Assembly: GCA_018606805.1 (NCBI GenBank)
Contig: JAGYWI010000002.1
Span: forward strand, 273,299 to 337,298
Direction of reading: 5' to 3'
Source: Candidatus Magnetomicrobium cryptolimnococcus
GTDB lineage: Bacteria > Nitrospirota > Thermodesulfovibrionia > Thermodesulfovibrionales > Magnetobacteriaceae
DNA: 64,000 nucleotides
Position numbers and translations under genes: made by a program. Below, piece by piece: positions 26,683 through 35,721 of this stretch. The notes under the pieces are model-generated. The model was not told where the DNA came from. It did not search any database and saw only the letters and a list, made by a program, of their open reading frames with translations. Position 1 is the stretch's first letter. Every line of letters begins with the position of its first letter.

Positions 26683-28815
26683 ATGAGAGATGAAGAGTAC
26701 AAATCCTATGGGGACCTAACTTCATTAAATAAAAGCAGAGACCTGTTCAATACGATAGGCAAGGAAACGCTTGAAAGGATAGCGAGAAGTTATCTTGATT
26801 TACTTGAAACATCATCGGCAATCTATGAAGTTGATGGTAGTTATGCTACAGCGTTGTTTTCGTCCGGTTATTGTAGATTTCTGGATAGTGCCTCAAGGGG
26901 TTTGTGTAATACTGATGATAACGAGGAAGCTATAAATTCTGGTAAATGGTTATGTCATGAATCGTGTTGGACGGATGCTTCAAAAATTGCAGTTCAAACC
27001 GGTGCGCTCTATGATTTAAGTCCCTGCAATGGTGGTATAAATATATATGCAGTGCCGATAAAGGTATCAGGAAAGGTTATTGGCTCATTAAATTGCGGCT
27101 ATGGAAGTCCTCCAACGGATGAGGCAATAATTGATGAGTTAGTTAAAAAATATAATGTTAATAAAGAAAAGCTCACGGAGCTGGCAAGGCAATACCTAGT
27201 TAGACCGGCATACGTTATTGAAGCGATGAAAAGACATATGCAATTAGCGGCAGAGCTAATTGGTGAGATATATGAGCGTAAAAAGTTAGAAGAAAAAATA
27301 TTAGAAAAAGAAGAGCAGTTAAGGACAGCATTTGATTTCAGTACAATGGGTATAGCCATAATATCACCGACAAGGGGGTTACTTAACGCTAATGATAGAC
27401 TTTGTAAGATGTTTGGGTATACACGTGAAGAGCTTATTAAAATGACATTAGCAGACATTACTTATATAGATGACCTATACAGGGATTTAGCCCTATTTAA
27501 TCAAGTGCTTAAAGGTGTAACGGATGGCTATAGGTTGGAGAAACGTTTTATACGTAAAGGTGGAACCGTTATGGATACTACCTTGTGGATAAACTGTAGG
27601 CGAGACGATAGAGGTGATGTTAAGTATTGTGTTGCGTTATTGGAGGATATTTCTAAGCGTAAGATGTTAGAAGAGGAGATACGATTATCAAATGAAATAC
27701 TTAATCACATATCCGAGGGGGTTTTTCTTATTAGGGCAGCAGATGGGACTATCGTGTATACGAATCCGCGATTTGATGAGATGTTTAATTATAGTCACGG
27801 TGAGTTATTAGGTAAGCATGTTTCTATTGTAAATGCCCCAACCAATATTGACCCACAGGAGACAGCCCGACGGATTATACTATCTATAGAAGAAAACGGT
27901 ATGTGGCAGGGGGAAATCCTTAATATTAAAAAAACCGGTGAAACATTTTGGTCTTATGCCTCTGTATCAACATTTGAACATACAAGGTATGATACCGTAT
28001 GGGTTGCTGTTCATATGGACATTACTGAACGTAAGCGTATAAACGATGAGTTAAAACAACTGACTGATAATCTAAAAATAAGGATAATAGAGGAAGTCAA
28101 AAAAAACAGATTAAAAGACCAGTTAATGTATGAACAATCGCGTCATATAGCAATGGGGGAATTGTTAGTAAATATAGCTCATCAGTGGAGGCAGCCATTA
28201 ACTACAATTGGGCTACTTGTTCAGGATATTAAAGATGCCTATGTGCACAACGAATTAGATTTGAAATATTTGGATAACAGTATAAAGGTGATTATGATTG
28301 AACTGACTGGGTTGTCTTCTACGATAGATAGTTTCAAAAATTTTTATTTTGATAAACATGAGCGAACACATATTAATATTGCAGTTGAAATAAATAAGGC
28401 ATTAGCGCTTTTGGGGGGATATTTTAAAGAAAGTGGCATAGTGCTTGAAAGTGAATTAGATGAAAACAATATGACTTACGCCTTTCCTAATGAAATATCT
28501 CAGGTCATTCTAAATATATTAAATAACACAAAAGATGTCTTTGAAGCTCGACGCATCCCTAATGGAAGTATTAAAATAAAAAGCTATAAAGACCCTGGCA
28601 CTGGCAAAACAATAATAATAGTGGCAGATAATGGCGGTGGAGTACGTAAGGATATTATAGGGCACATATTTGACCCATACTTTACAACTAAGCATAGGTC
28701 AAGAGGCACCGGACTTGGACTTTATATATCAAAATTAATAATAGAAAATCATATGAATGGCACTATAAGCATAAAAAATACAGATGATGGTTGTGAAGTT
28801 AGGATAGAGTTGTGA
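26683..28815 (+). CDS. PocR-PAS-PAS sensor histidine kinase
   Basis: About 710 aa. The N-terminal 180 residues contain CRFLDSASRGLCNTD, CHESCWTDASKIAVQTG and SPCNGGINIYAVPI, typical of the PocR ligand-binding domain, with several conserved Cys that could hold a cofactor. Two PAS/PAC modules follow (about 210-335 and 340-465). The kinase core has NIAHQWRQPLTTIGLL (phospho-His about 500) and an HATPase with ILNNTKD, DNGGGV and GTGLGLYISK. No TM segment. ATG 26683 lies 8 nt after TACAAT without Shine-Dalgarno; ATG 26665 is in frame but overlaps that hexamer. No response regulator is adjacent. Confidence 0.88.
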   Translation: MRDEEYKSYGDLTSLNKSRDLFNTIGKETLERIARSYLDLLETSSAIYEVDGSYATALFSSGYCRFLDSASRGLCNTDDNEEAINSGKWLCHESCWTDASKIAVQTGALYDLSPCNGGINIYAVPIKVSGKVIGSLNCGYGSPPTDEAIIDELVKKYNVNKEKLTELARQYLVRPAYVIEAMKRHMQLAAELIGEIYERKKLEEKILEKEEQLRTAFDFSTMGIAIISPTRGLLNANDRLCKMFGYTREELIKMTLADITYIDDLYRDLALFNQVLKGVTDGYRLEKRFIRKGGTVMDTTLWINCRRDDRGDVKYCVALLEDISKRKMLEEEIRLSNEILNHISEGVFLIRAADGTIVYTNPRFDEMFNYSHGELLGKHVSIVNAPTNIDPQETARRIILSIEENGMWQGEILNIKKTGETFWSYASVSTFEHTRYDTVWVAVHMDITERKRINDELKQLTDNLKIRIIEEVKKNRLKDQLMYEQSRHIAMGELLVNIAHQWRQPLTTIGLLVQDIKDAYVHNELDLKYLDNSIKVIMIELTGLSSTIDSFKNFYFDKHERTHINIAVEINKALALLGGYFKESGIVLESELDENNMTYAFPNEISQVILNILNNTKDVFEARRIPNGSIKIKSYKDPGTGKTIIIVADNGGGVRKDIIGHIFDPYFTTKHRSRGTGLGLYISKLIIENHMNGTISIKNTDDGCEVRIEL

Positions 28816-28870
28816 TATAATCACTTCTGCTTAGTTATTTTGTAATAGTTCAGACCCCTGCCTCGTCATT

Positions 28871-29305
28871 GAGGCTGTGTCGCAAAAGGAGCAATAAAAC
28901 AAAAAGCATTATAGCTCAAAAAAATAGGGGAAAAGTTAAAAGATAATTTTAAAATACAAAAGTTATGTACGAACATTTATGTGGCTAAGCGGTGGCTTAA
29001 AGCCAGACCATAAGACATTATCAGAATTTAGAAGAAAAAAACAAAAGTGCCTTGAAAAAAGTACTAAAGCAATGCGCTCAGTTATGTATAAAACTTGATT
29101 TGATAGAAGGTAATACACTATTTGTAGATGGTAGCAAGATAAGGAACTGTTAAGTGTAGTACTTAGAAATAGTATACTATGGAAACATAACAATGATATT
29201 AGTAAGTTTAACAGGAAACAAATAAACAAATTTGTCTTATTTTAAATGCCTATGGTTGATTCTTTGCTTCGAATAAGTCTTTTTTGCTTTTTGCGACACA
29301 GCCTC
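28871..29305 (+). pseudogene. decayed IS1182-type element
   Basis: Inverted ends GAGGCTGTGTCGCAAAA (28871-28887) and its complement ending at 29305 bound 435 bp. On the plus strand near 28980 WLSGGLKPDHKTLSEFRRK is read. After a frameshift come IKLDLIEGNTLFVDGSKIR, the first catalytic Asp block of IS1182/DUF772 transposases. The rest of the gene is deleted. The element sits in the centre of a palindrome (TGCCTCGTCATT / AATGACAAGGCA). Confidence 0.75.
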
Positions 29306-29402
29306 AATGACAAGGCATGGGGGCTGAACTATTAGCGGTTCTTTTATTTTCACTGTCCTTCATGTTATTGTTAATTTTGTAAACACCCTGTATAATAAGG
29401 TT

Positions 29403-29648
29403 ATGGCTAAGACATTAGAACTATATAAAGCATTGAAGGACAAAATCGGGGAAGAAGGCACAAGGGTTATAATAGAAGCCATTGATGAGGTTGCAGAGAA
29501 GGGGCATGCTAACCTTGCTACAAAAGAAGATATTGCAATAGTTAGAACAGAGATGGAAAAATCCAAATCGGAGCTACTCAGATGGATGTTTATCTTTTGG
29601 GCTTCACAGATAGGTATTATCATTGCCCTTATAAAATTACTGCCGTAG
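29403..29648 (+). CDS. small coiled-coil protein with C-terminal membrane anchor
   Basis: The 81-aa product has a charged helical N-terminus (KTLELYKALKDKIGEEGTRV), LATKEDIAIVRTEMEKSKSELLRWM, and a C-terminal TM (FIFWASQIGIIIALIKLLP). This is the layout of DUF1640/CCDC90-like small proteins that are common and of unknown role in bacteria. ATG follows AATAAGGTT. Confidence 0.7.
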   Translation: MAKTLELYKALKDKIGEEGTRVIIEAIDEVAEKGHANLATKEDIAIVRTEMEKSKSELLRWMFIFWASQIGIIIALIKLLP

Positions 29649-29653
29649 CTTTC

Positions 29654-29909
29654 AAGGGTAGTCCTAAAGATGTAGTGGTTATATAGATACCTCATAACCT
29701 AAAGAATCATTATAGTTATGTATAAAATACCATATTGATCTAATATGATTTACAATTTTCTTTGAAAAAGAAAGTGTCTTTCTTACCAAATAGTTTGTTT
29801 TCCCACTTTCTTTACCAACAGAACGGTGTTTTTTGAAAGGAATAATTTCACCATAGCCAGCCTTCTGTTTATCGGCTATATCTTTATAAATTCTCTTTGG
29901 CATAAACAC
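29654..29909 (-). pseudogene. IS1-family transposase 3' remnant (left copy)
   Basis: The minus frame encodes HRSVGKESGKTNY joined directly to LVRKTLSFSKKIVNHIRSIW, the C-terminus of an IS1-type InsB transposase. It lacks 14 codons present in the right copy (an exact 42-nt deletion). Upstream it is fused to an unrelated start (ATG 29909 or 29903, after AAGGAGTG) reading MPKRIYKDIADKQKAGYGEI. The catalytic part of the transposase is missing. It forms an inverted pair with 30947-31164. Confidence 0.75.
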
Positions 29910-30015
29910 TCCTTAATTAATTAAATAACACTGTTACATTATAACACAGTAACGATGTTATTTATATACTAAAATCATTATGAATGTTATTTAGAGAATA
30001 TGCTAAAATAACCTT

Positions 30016-30597
30016 ATGAACACACAAACATTTGTAAGAGAAATAGAACAGCTAATTCCTCCTATTCCCTTAGAGAGCGATTTTGACCTTACTGAAATAA
30101 TCAACGGAGTTGAAATAATGTCCCCCAGCCCTTTTAGTAGACATCAAAAGATTATAACTAACTTATCTTATATAATAATTTCATATATAAGAAAAAATAA
30201 ATTAGGCGAACTATTTATCTCACCCCTCGATGTTATCCTTGAGAAAAATCTAAACCGCTTACAGCCTGATTTACTATTCATTAAAAAAGAAAATACAGCT
30301 ATAGTGCAAGATTGGGTAAGGGGCGTTCCTGATATGGTATGTGAGATTGTGTCTAAAGGTTCTTACCGTAAAGATACCGAAACAAAAAGGGATATATACG
30401 AACGATACAAAGTCCCCGAATTCTGGATTGTCATACCTGAACTTGAAATAATAAAGATACTCACTCTTAAAGATGATAAGTACACTGTCTTTTCATACGC
30501 TGAAATAGAAGGCGTTGTTACCTCAAAAGTAATAGAAGGGCTTCAAGTTGATATAAAAAGTGTGTTTGAAGACAATACCGTTCGGCATGAATTTTAA
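30016..30597 (+). CDS. Uma2-family (DUF820) putative nuclease
   Basis: The 193-aa product has the Uma2 pattern: LTEIINGVEIMSPSPFSRHQ, ISPLDVILEKNLNRLQPDLLFI (catalytic Asp in QPD), then VPDMVCEIVSKGSYRKDTETKRDIYERYKVPEFWIV with Glu and the distal Lys of a PD-(D/E)XK site. These genes are usually single and of unknown role. The last codons (EDNTVRHEF) are read from the inverted end of the 288-bp MITE family (30572-30588), which supplies the stop. It lies between two inverted IS1 remnants. Confidence 0.82.
   Translation: MNTQTFVREIEQLIPPIPLESDFDLTEIINGVEIMSPSPFSRHQKIITNLSYIIISYIRKNKLGELFISPLDVILEKNLNRLQPDLLFIKKENTAIVQDWVRGVPDMVCEIVSKGSYRKDTETKRDIYERYKVPEFWIVIPELEIIKILTLKDDKYTVFSYAEIEGVVTSKVIEGLQVDIKSVFEDNTVRHEF
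30572..30588. repeat. solitary MITE end at the 3' end of the Uma2 gene
   Basis: ACAATACCGTTCGGCAT equals the left terminal repeat of the element at 62814-63101. No matching right end is found nearby. Confidence 0.65.
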
Positions 30598-30642
30598 AAA
30601 TATTGTATAATAAAATTATAATATATGAAAGGGGGGTTTGTA

Positions 30643-30946
30643 ATGAAAAAAGGAAAGAACAGTTTTTGAAGAAATTATAGAACCAGTTACACAATTAATA
30701 AAGGAAGAAGCAGAAAACATTAAAGATGATTTTACAACATATAAGCTTTGTTTTTACAATTTTACAATTAATATACTATATGCAATATTAAATAACATAA
30801 AGAGTATTATCTTGCTTATAACAGACATAAAGACTTCAATATTAGCAAGAGAGTTAGGTTTAGTTGATGCGTCTAAATCTATGTATTCTGATGCTTTTCT
30901 CCGATATAAACCCTCTATATATAGAAATGTTTTTTCTAATCAAAAG
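30643..30946 (+). pseudogene. frameshifted transposase-like N-terminal remnant
   Basis: ATG 30643 follows GAAAGGGGGG but stops after eight codons. A shift of one base opens ERTVFEEIIEPVTQLIKEEA...ILLITDIKTSILARELGLVDASKSMYSDAFLRYKPSIYRNVF. That pattern resembles the N-terminus of some IS4-like transposases, but I am not certain. It is cut by the IS1 remnant that follows. Confidence 0.4.
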
Positions 30947-31164
30947 ACACCGTTCTGTTGGTAAAGAAAGTGGGAAAACAAACTATATTGAAAGATTGAA
31001 TTGTACTTTAAGGCAAAGAATTTCACGCTTGGTAAGAAAGACACTTTCTTTTTCAAAGAAAATTGTAAATCATATTGGATCAATATGGTATTTTATACAT
31101 AACTATAATGATTCTTTAGGTTATGAGGTATCTATATAACCACTACATTTTTAGGACTACCCTT
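30947..31164 (+). pseudogene. IS1-family transposase 3' remnant (right copy)
   Basis: The frame encodes HRSVGKESGKTNYIERLNCT, LRQRISRLVRKTLSFSKK and NHIGSIWYFIHNYNDSL, the C-terminal part of an IS1-type transposase, up to the element end near AGGACTACCCTTT. It is the inverted counterpart of 29654-29833 and keeps the 42 nt lost there. No complete element is present. Confidence 0.8.
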
Positions 31165-31201
31165 TCAAGTATATACTTACTTTATACTTAATACTTTATT
31201 A

Positions 31202-31678
31202 TTATTCAGGCAGAAAGTCATAATCACTCAGTTGCTCAAATGTGTATGGACACTCGATAGGCAAAATGTTTTTACTAATACTTGTCTCTTTTTGAAATGA
31301 TACACTTGAATTTTTAAATTCTTCATTAACGATTACCTCTATACCATATTTAAGACTTGGACTATCTTTTAGTAAACGGTTAATCTCTCTCCTTTGAGTA
31401 TTTATTGTTTTAATCCAGCTTGTTGAACGTTTATTCTGTTGATACTGCCATTTAAGTAAATTTGTTATTAATCTTTCTAATCTACTTGCCAGCTCTCTTT
31501 TGTCCCTCCTGCTTATACTCTCTAATTCCTCTGCTATGTTCTCTATATCTATTTCGCTAAGTCTACCTTGTTTTAACAGTTCAGCATTATACAAACCCCA
31601 TTGATAAAAATCACGCTCATACAATGATTGCTCTGTGGTTGTGTTGGTTATTTGCATTGTAGTGTTTTGATTGTCCAT
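31202..31678 (-). CDS. DUF29-family protein
   Basis: The 158-aa protein contains LYERDFYQWGLYNAELLKQG, IDIENIAEELESISRRDKRELASRLERLITNLLKWQYQ and RSTSWIKTINTQRREINRLL, the full DUF29 pattern. It is an all-helical cytosolic family with no known activity, frequent near mobile DNA in cyanobacteria and related large genomes. Monocistronic here. Confidence 0.88.
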   Translation of the reverse strand: MDNQNTTMQITNTTTEQSLYERDFYQWGLYNAELLKQGRLSEIDIENIAEELESISRRDKRELASRLERLITNLLKWQYQQNKRSTSWIKTINTQRREINRLLKDSPSLKYGIEVIVNEEFKNSSVSFQKETSISKNILPIECPYTFEQLSDYDFLPE

Positions 31679-31870
31679 AAACTATTGTACCACAACGTAT
31701 ATTATTTGCCTAAATTTTTTAAGAATTTTTTTTTATATTATTAAAATAGTGAAAGCTTATAGTCCTTTCTAATTTTTTCTTCTATATTTTTCTTTTCCTT
31801 TACTATTTCTAAAACCGAAAAGATAATGTACAATGGATTTTATCCTAACAATTAGGGAGGTGTTTTTTAT
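31679..31870. promoter_or_regulatory. divergent region before the chemoreceptor
   Basis: AT-rich spacer. AATTAGGGAGGTG 9 nt before ATG 31871 is a strong Shine-Dalgarno for the chemoreceptor. No operator is seen. Confidence 0.4.
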
Positions 31871-33832
31871 ATGCAAAGATTTAGAAGCATTAAATTCAAG
31901 TTTATGTATTTAATAACGGCGTTATTACTTATTGTTACCGGTTTTGTTATATTCAAAGACATAAGCAGCATGAAGGAATTACTTTACAACGAAAATAAAT
32001 TGTTAATAGAGCGCTTTGATGTCAATCTCAAAAAAGATATGGAAGAAAAGGTTGATATTCTTGGCCTTTCCATGGACATGCTCTTGCATAATCCTGAGAT
32101 AATCAAGACATTTGCAAACAGGCAACGTGAACCTTTGGCAAATCTTACTGTTAAATATTATAATGAAATCTTACATGCTAAGTATGGTATTAAGTATTTT
32201 CATTTCCATTTGCCACCGGCTATCAGCTTTTTACGTGTTAATAATCCTAACAAATACGGCGATGACCTATCGCAAAGCCGAAACATGGTTGTCAACGCAA
32301 ATAAGGACAGGGTTGCTCAAAAGGGTATAGAAGTTGGCAAAAGTGGTCTTGGGCTTAGGGTTATAGAGCCGGTATTTTATGAAGGGGTACATATTGGCAG
32401 TATCGAGTTAGGGATAGAATTAGAAGATGTTTTAAAAATCATTAAGCAAGAAACTGGTAGTGAATATGCTTTAGGTATCTTTTCTGACATTTATCAAACA
32501 TTTAATAAAAACACACAAGATAGTATTATAAATAAAGGCACTGTTTTTTTTGATTTTTCTGAAACACATGTAAAGGGCATTATGAATAAATTTTTTGAAA
32601 CAGATAGGGGCAGTTTGGTTAAAATAGACGATAAATATTTTATTGGGAGTTTTTTTGACATAAAGGATTATTCGGATAAGGTTATTGGTAAAATTCTTGT
32701 CATTAAAAACGTTACCTATGGTGTTAATGTTATGAGGAATAACATTATATTAAAAATCGTATTATATATAGCAGGGGTTTTGGCAATCATAATAGCCATT
32801 TTTGTTGTTACTAATAGACTAATAATACGTCCGCTTGGTGTGGCCATTAATTATACTCAAATGATAGGGGATGGCAACTTGGATATAGTCATAGAGTCAG
32901 ACAGGAATGATGAGATAGGGTTTTTATTTACATCATTAAATAATATGATTATACAAATGACCTCTGTAATAAAAAAGGCTAAAACTGTAGCAGATGCTGT
33001 TGCCCATTCAAGCCATAACCTTAACTTAGCATCTTCTGATATGTATGGCGGTATTGGTAATCAGGCAGACAAGGCATCACAAATAGCAACGGCAGCTACA
33101 CAGATGGAGCAAACTACTAAGGAAATAGCTAAAAATACCTCCTCGATAGCCTCCTTTGCCGCAAACACGTTAAATCTTGCAAGGGAGGGGGAAAGTATAG
33201 TAAAAAAGAGCGTACAAGAAGTAAAGAGCATAGAAACCTCCGTATCAGCACTATCTAGCATGATAACAGTGCTTGGCGAAAAATCCAAACAAATAGGTGC
33301 CATAGTAAACTCCATATACGAAATAGCAGACCAGACCAATCTATTAGCCCTAAATGCCGCCATTGAATCAGCCAGAGCCGGTGAGCTGGGGCGGGGCTTT
33401 GCAGTGGTTGCCGATGAGGTGCGTAAACTTGCTGAAAAAACCACTAAGGCTACTGCTGATATAGGCGTTATGATACAGTCCATTCAAAGTGAAACAAGTA
33501 AAGCTGTAACATCTATGGATGACAGCCTTGAAAAGGTGTCGGCTGGGGTTACGCTTACTGCCAATGCCGGCAAATCCCTTACTAAAATAGTTAGCAGTGT
33601 TACTGAGCTGCAAGTAAGAGTAGAGGAGGTTGCATCCTCAACAGAGGAGATGATTAACGTAACCACACAGGTTGGCAACGACATAGATATAATTGCCTCC
33701 ATTTCCACTGATAACAAAGAGCATGCTGACCACTTAGCTAAATCTTCCAAAACACTTGAAGAGCTTTCATTAGAGTTAATGGATGTTATTAATCGCTTTC
33801 AAGTAAATGATACGCTTTATATACCTAAATAA
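31871..33832 (+). CDS. methyl-accepting chemotaxis protein
   Basis: The 653-aa receptor has TM1 (about 13-30), a periplasmic double-Cache-like sensor (about 40-285, with [23 protein letters not shown] and [19 protein letters not shown]), TM2 (about 290-315) and HAMP (316-370). The cytoplasmic four-helix bundle carries the CheA/CheW-binding hairpin [20 protein letters not shown] and [16 protein letters not shown]. The PPAISFLR stretch resembles aldehyde/aromatic-type cache sensors, but ligand is unknown. No che genes are adjacent. Confidence 0.93.
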   Translation: MQRFRSIKFKFMYLITALLLIVTGFVIFKDISSMKELLYNENKLLIERFDVNLKKDMEEKVDILGLSMDMLLHNPEIIKTFANRQREPLANLTVKYYNEILHAKYGIKYFHFHLPPAISFLRVNNPNKYGDDLSQSRNMVVNANKDRVAQKGIEVGKSGLGLRVIEPVFYEGVHIGSIELGIELEDVLKIIKQETGSEYALGIFSDIYQTFNKNTQDSIINKGTVFFDFSETHVKGIMNKFFETDRGSLVKIDDKYFIGSFFDIKDYSDKVIGKILVIKNVTYGVNVMRNNIILKIVLYIAGVLAIIIAIFVVTNRLIIRPLGVAINYTQMIGDGNLDIVIESDRNDEIGFLFTSLNNMIIQMTSVIKKAKTVADAVAHSSHNLNLASSDMYGGIGNQADKASQIATAATQMEQTTKEIAKNTSSIASFAANTLNLAREGESIVKKSVQEVKSIETSVSALSSMITVLGEKSKQIGAIVNSIYEIADQTNLLALNAAIESARAGELGRGFAVVADEVRKLAEKTTKATADIGVMIQSIQSETSKAVTSMDDSLEKVSAGVTLTANAGKSLTKIVSSVTELQVRVEEVASSTEEMINVTTQVGNDIDIIASISTDNKEHADHLAKSSKTLEELSLELMDVINRFQVNDTLYIPK

Positions 33833-33834
33833 AA

Positions 33835-34083
33835 ATGCTTTGCAATAATAATATACCAAAAAATAAGGGCTTGCCCCTACAGGAAAAAAGTAAAGAATTT
33901 ATAGTCATAGAACTCTTGAGAAAAGGAGTAATATCGCAAGGTAAAGCCTCAGAGTTATTAGAAATAAATAGGTATGACTTTCTTAACTTGATGACAAAAT
34001 ATAATATACCAGCAATAGATATGACTGATAAGGAACTGGAACAAGAGCTCAATCAAGATATTTTTAAAGAAGAAATAAGTTGA
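33835..34083 (+). CDS. UPF0175-family antitoxin-like protein
   Basis: An 82-aa protein whose core IVIELLRKGVISQGKASELLEINRYDFLNLMTKYNIP is the UPF0175 HTH-like motif seen in antitoxins of PIN or DUF3368 toxins. No toxin gene follows. The first 20 residues are read through an AAGGGCTTGCCCCTACAGG repeat fragment, so the original N-terminus may have been replaced. It starts 2 nt after the chemoreceptor stop. Confidence 0.65.
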   Translation: MLCNNNIPKNKGLPLQEKSKEFIVIELLRKGVISQGKASELLEINRYDFLNLMTKYNIPAIDMTDKELEQELNQDIFKEEIS

Positions 34084-34152
34084 CTTTATATAGAATATAA
34101 TAAATTTTTCCATAATTTATCTTGGTATAAACGGGGAATAAGTGATAACACT

Positions 34153-35721
34153 ATGAACATTGACGCTATTAGACAAATTGGCAAAGATTTACTTAAAATG
34201 GTACCAAAGTACCGTTTTGCAGATAACGCTATGCACAGTATACAGGTAGGGGCAGCTGGGGATAAGACCTTTCCCATGGATAAGGCAGCCGAGGATATAA
34301 TTTTAGCTCATCTTAAAGCCTTAAATGAACCCATGATGATAGTTTCTGAGGAGATTGGCTTTGTTAAACTTCATGGTGGGGGGCGCATTACCGTATTGGT
34401 AGACCCGATAGATGGCAGTAAGAATGCTGTTACGGGGCTGCCTTTTTTTTGTACAACAATGGCGGTTTTGGATGGTAACAAAATCGGTGATGTTTTTTTA
34501 GCATATACGATAAACTTAATAAGTGGTGATGAGTTTTGGGCAAAAAAGGGCGAAGGGGCATATCTAAATGGAAGGCTTATAAATACGAAAAAAGGCTCTA
34601 ACATTGACTCTCTGTACTATGAAGTTAGAAATCCGTCAAAGGAAATCCCTATGCTTACAGAGCTATTTGCTAAGGCAACACGCACTCGGTGTTACGGAGC
34701 GATGGCCTTGGCTTTAGCGCACATGGCAGCTGGAGCCGCTGGCGTTTTTGTTAGTCCATCTAAATCAAGACCTTTTGATTTTGCAGGAGGTGTTTTACTT
34801 GTAAAGGAGGCTGGCGGCATTGTCTCAGACATTAATGGTAATTCCATTGATGACGTAGAGGCTGGGATTAAGCATGCCACTACTATTTTGGCCTCAGCAA
34901 ACACGGAGATTCACGAAAGGGCTTTAAAACATCTAAGGGAGGAGGCGCTTTTCAAGCACAGTGCCTTTAAATGGGAAGGCGGACTTATTAGGGCTATAGG
35001 GGAGCCGGATTATGTGGAGTTTTCAGAACTGTGCGGCGTAGATGATGCTATAATTAAACTAAAGCAAAACACGGAGCAGTTGCTTTCGGGGCTGCCGGCT
35101 AACAATGTGCTTTTATGGGGACCAAGAGGCACGGGCAAATCCTCTTGTGTAAAGGCACTACTGAGCTGCTACCAAGCAAGGGGACTCAAAATGATAGAAG
35201 CAGCCAGAGACGATTTAGTAAACGTAAGTGCGCTTTTAAATCTTTTAAGGGGGAGGACTCAGAAATTCATCATTTTCTGTGATGATCTATCCTTTGATAG
35301 GGAAGAAACCGAGTATCGGCACTTAAAGTCTATACTTGAGGGTGGATTAGAGCGAAGACCTGCAAACGTCTTACTCTATGCAACGTCAAACAGACGTCAT
35401 TTAATGCCAGAACTTATTTCAGACAATATGCCCGTTAGGGATGCAAACGGTGAACTTCACCCCTGCGACTCTCTTGAAGAGAGGGTCTCACTTAGCGACC
35501 GCTTTGGCTTAAAGGTGGGTTTTAGTAAGTTTGATAAAAATACATATTTAGACATAGTTAACAATTATATTAAAAAACGAGGCATAAAAATACCTGACGA
35601 TGAGCTTATAGGCAGGGCTATGGAGTGGTCAATTCGTCAGGGTGGCTACACTGGCAGGGCTGCCAGACAATTTGTTGATAATCTTGAAGGACTGCTTGCA
35701 CTTCAAAAAGGGAGGAAATGA
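34153..35721 (+). CDS. inositol-monophosphatase-like / DUF815 AAA ATPase fusion
   Basis: The 522-aa protein has two parts. Residues 1-255 form an inositol monophosphatase/fructose-1,6-bisphosphatase-type phosphatase: SEEIG, VDPIDGSKNAVTGLPFF (metal-binding DPxDG) and RPFDFAGGVLLVKEAGG. Residues about 270-522 form a DUF815-type P-loop ATPase: LLWGPRGTGKSSCVKALL (Walker A), IIFCDDLSFD (Walker B), LLYATSNRRHLMPE (sensor 1) and GYTGRAARQF (sensor 2 region). The two are normally separate genes. Its stop overlaps the next start as ATGA, so it is translationally coupled to the lipid-metabolism enzyme downstream. Biochemical role is unknown. Confidence 0.88.
   Translation: MNIDAIRQIGKDLLKMVPKYRFADNAMHSIQVGAAGDKTFPMDKAAEDIILAHLKALNEPMMIVSEEIGFVKLHGGGRITVLVDPIDGSKNAVTGLPFFCTTMAVLDGNKIGDVFLAYTINLISGDEFWAKKGEGAYLNGRLINTKKGSNIDSLYYEVRNPSKEIPMLTELFAKATRTRCYGAMALALAHMAAGAAGVFVSPSKSRPFDFAGGVLLVKEAGGIVSDINGNSIDDVEAGIKHATTILASANTEIHERALKHLREEALFKHSAFKWEGGLIRAIGEPDYVEFSELCGVDDAIIKLKQNTEQLLSGLPANNVLLWGPRGTGKSSCVKALLSCYQARGLKMIEAARDDLVNVSALLNLLRGRTQKFIIFCDDLSFDREETEYRHLKSILEGGLERRPANVLLYATSNRRHLMPELISDNMPVRDANGELHPCDSLEERVSLSDRFGLKVGFSKFDKNTYLDIVNNYIKKRGIKIPDDELIGRAMEWSIRQGGYTGRAARQFVDNLEGLLALQKGRK

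Noticed and set aside
26451..26702. Minus-strand frame through the hairpin between the kinases
   Set aside because: It translates the inverted repeat and ends in antisense kinase sequence.
28963..29229. Minus-strand frame in the IS1182 remnant
   Set aside because: The plus strand carries recognisable transposase blocks; the minus frame does not.
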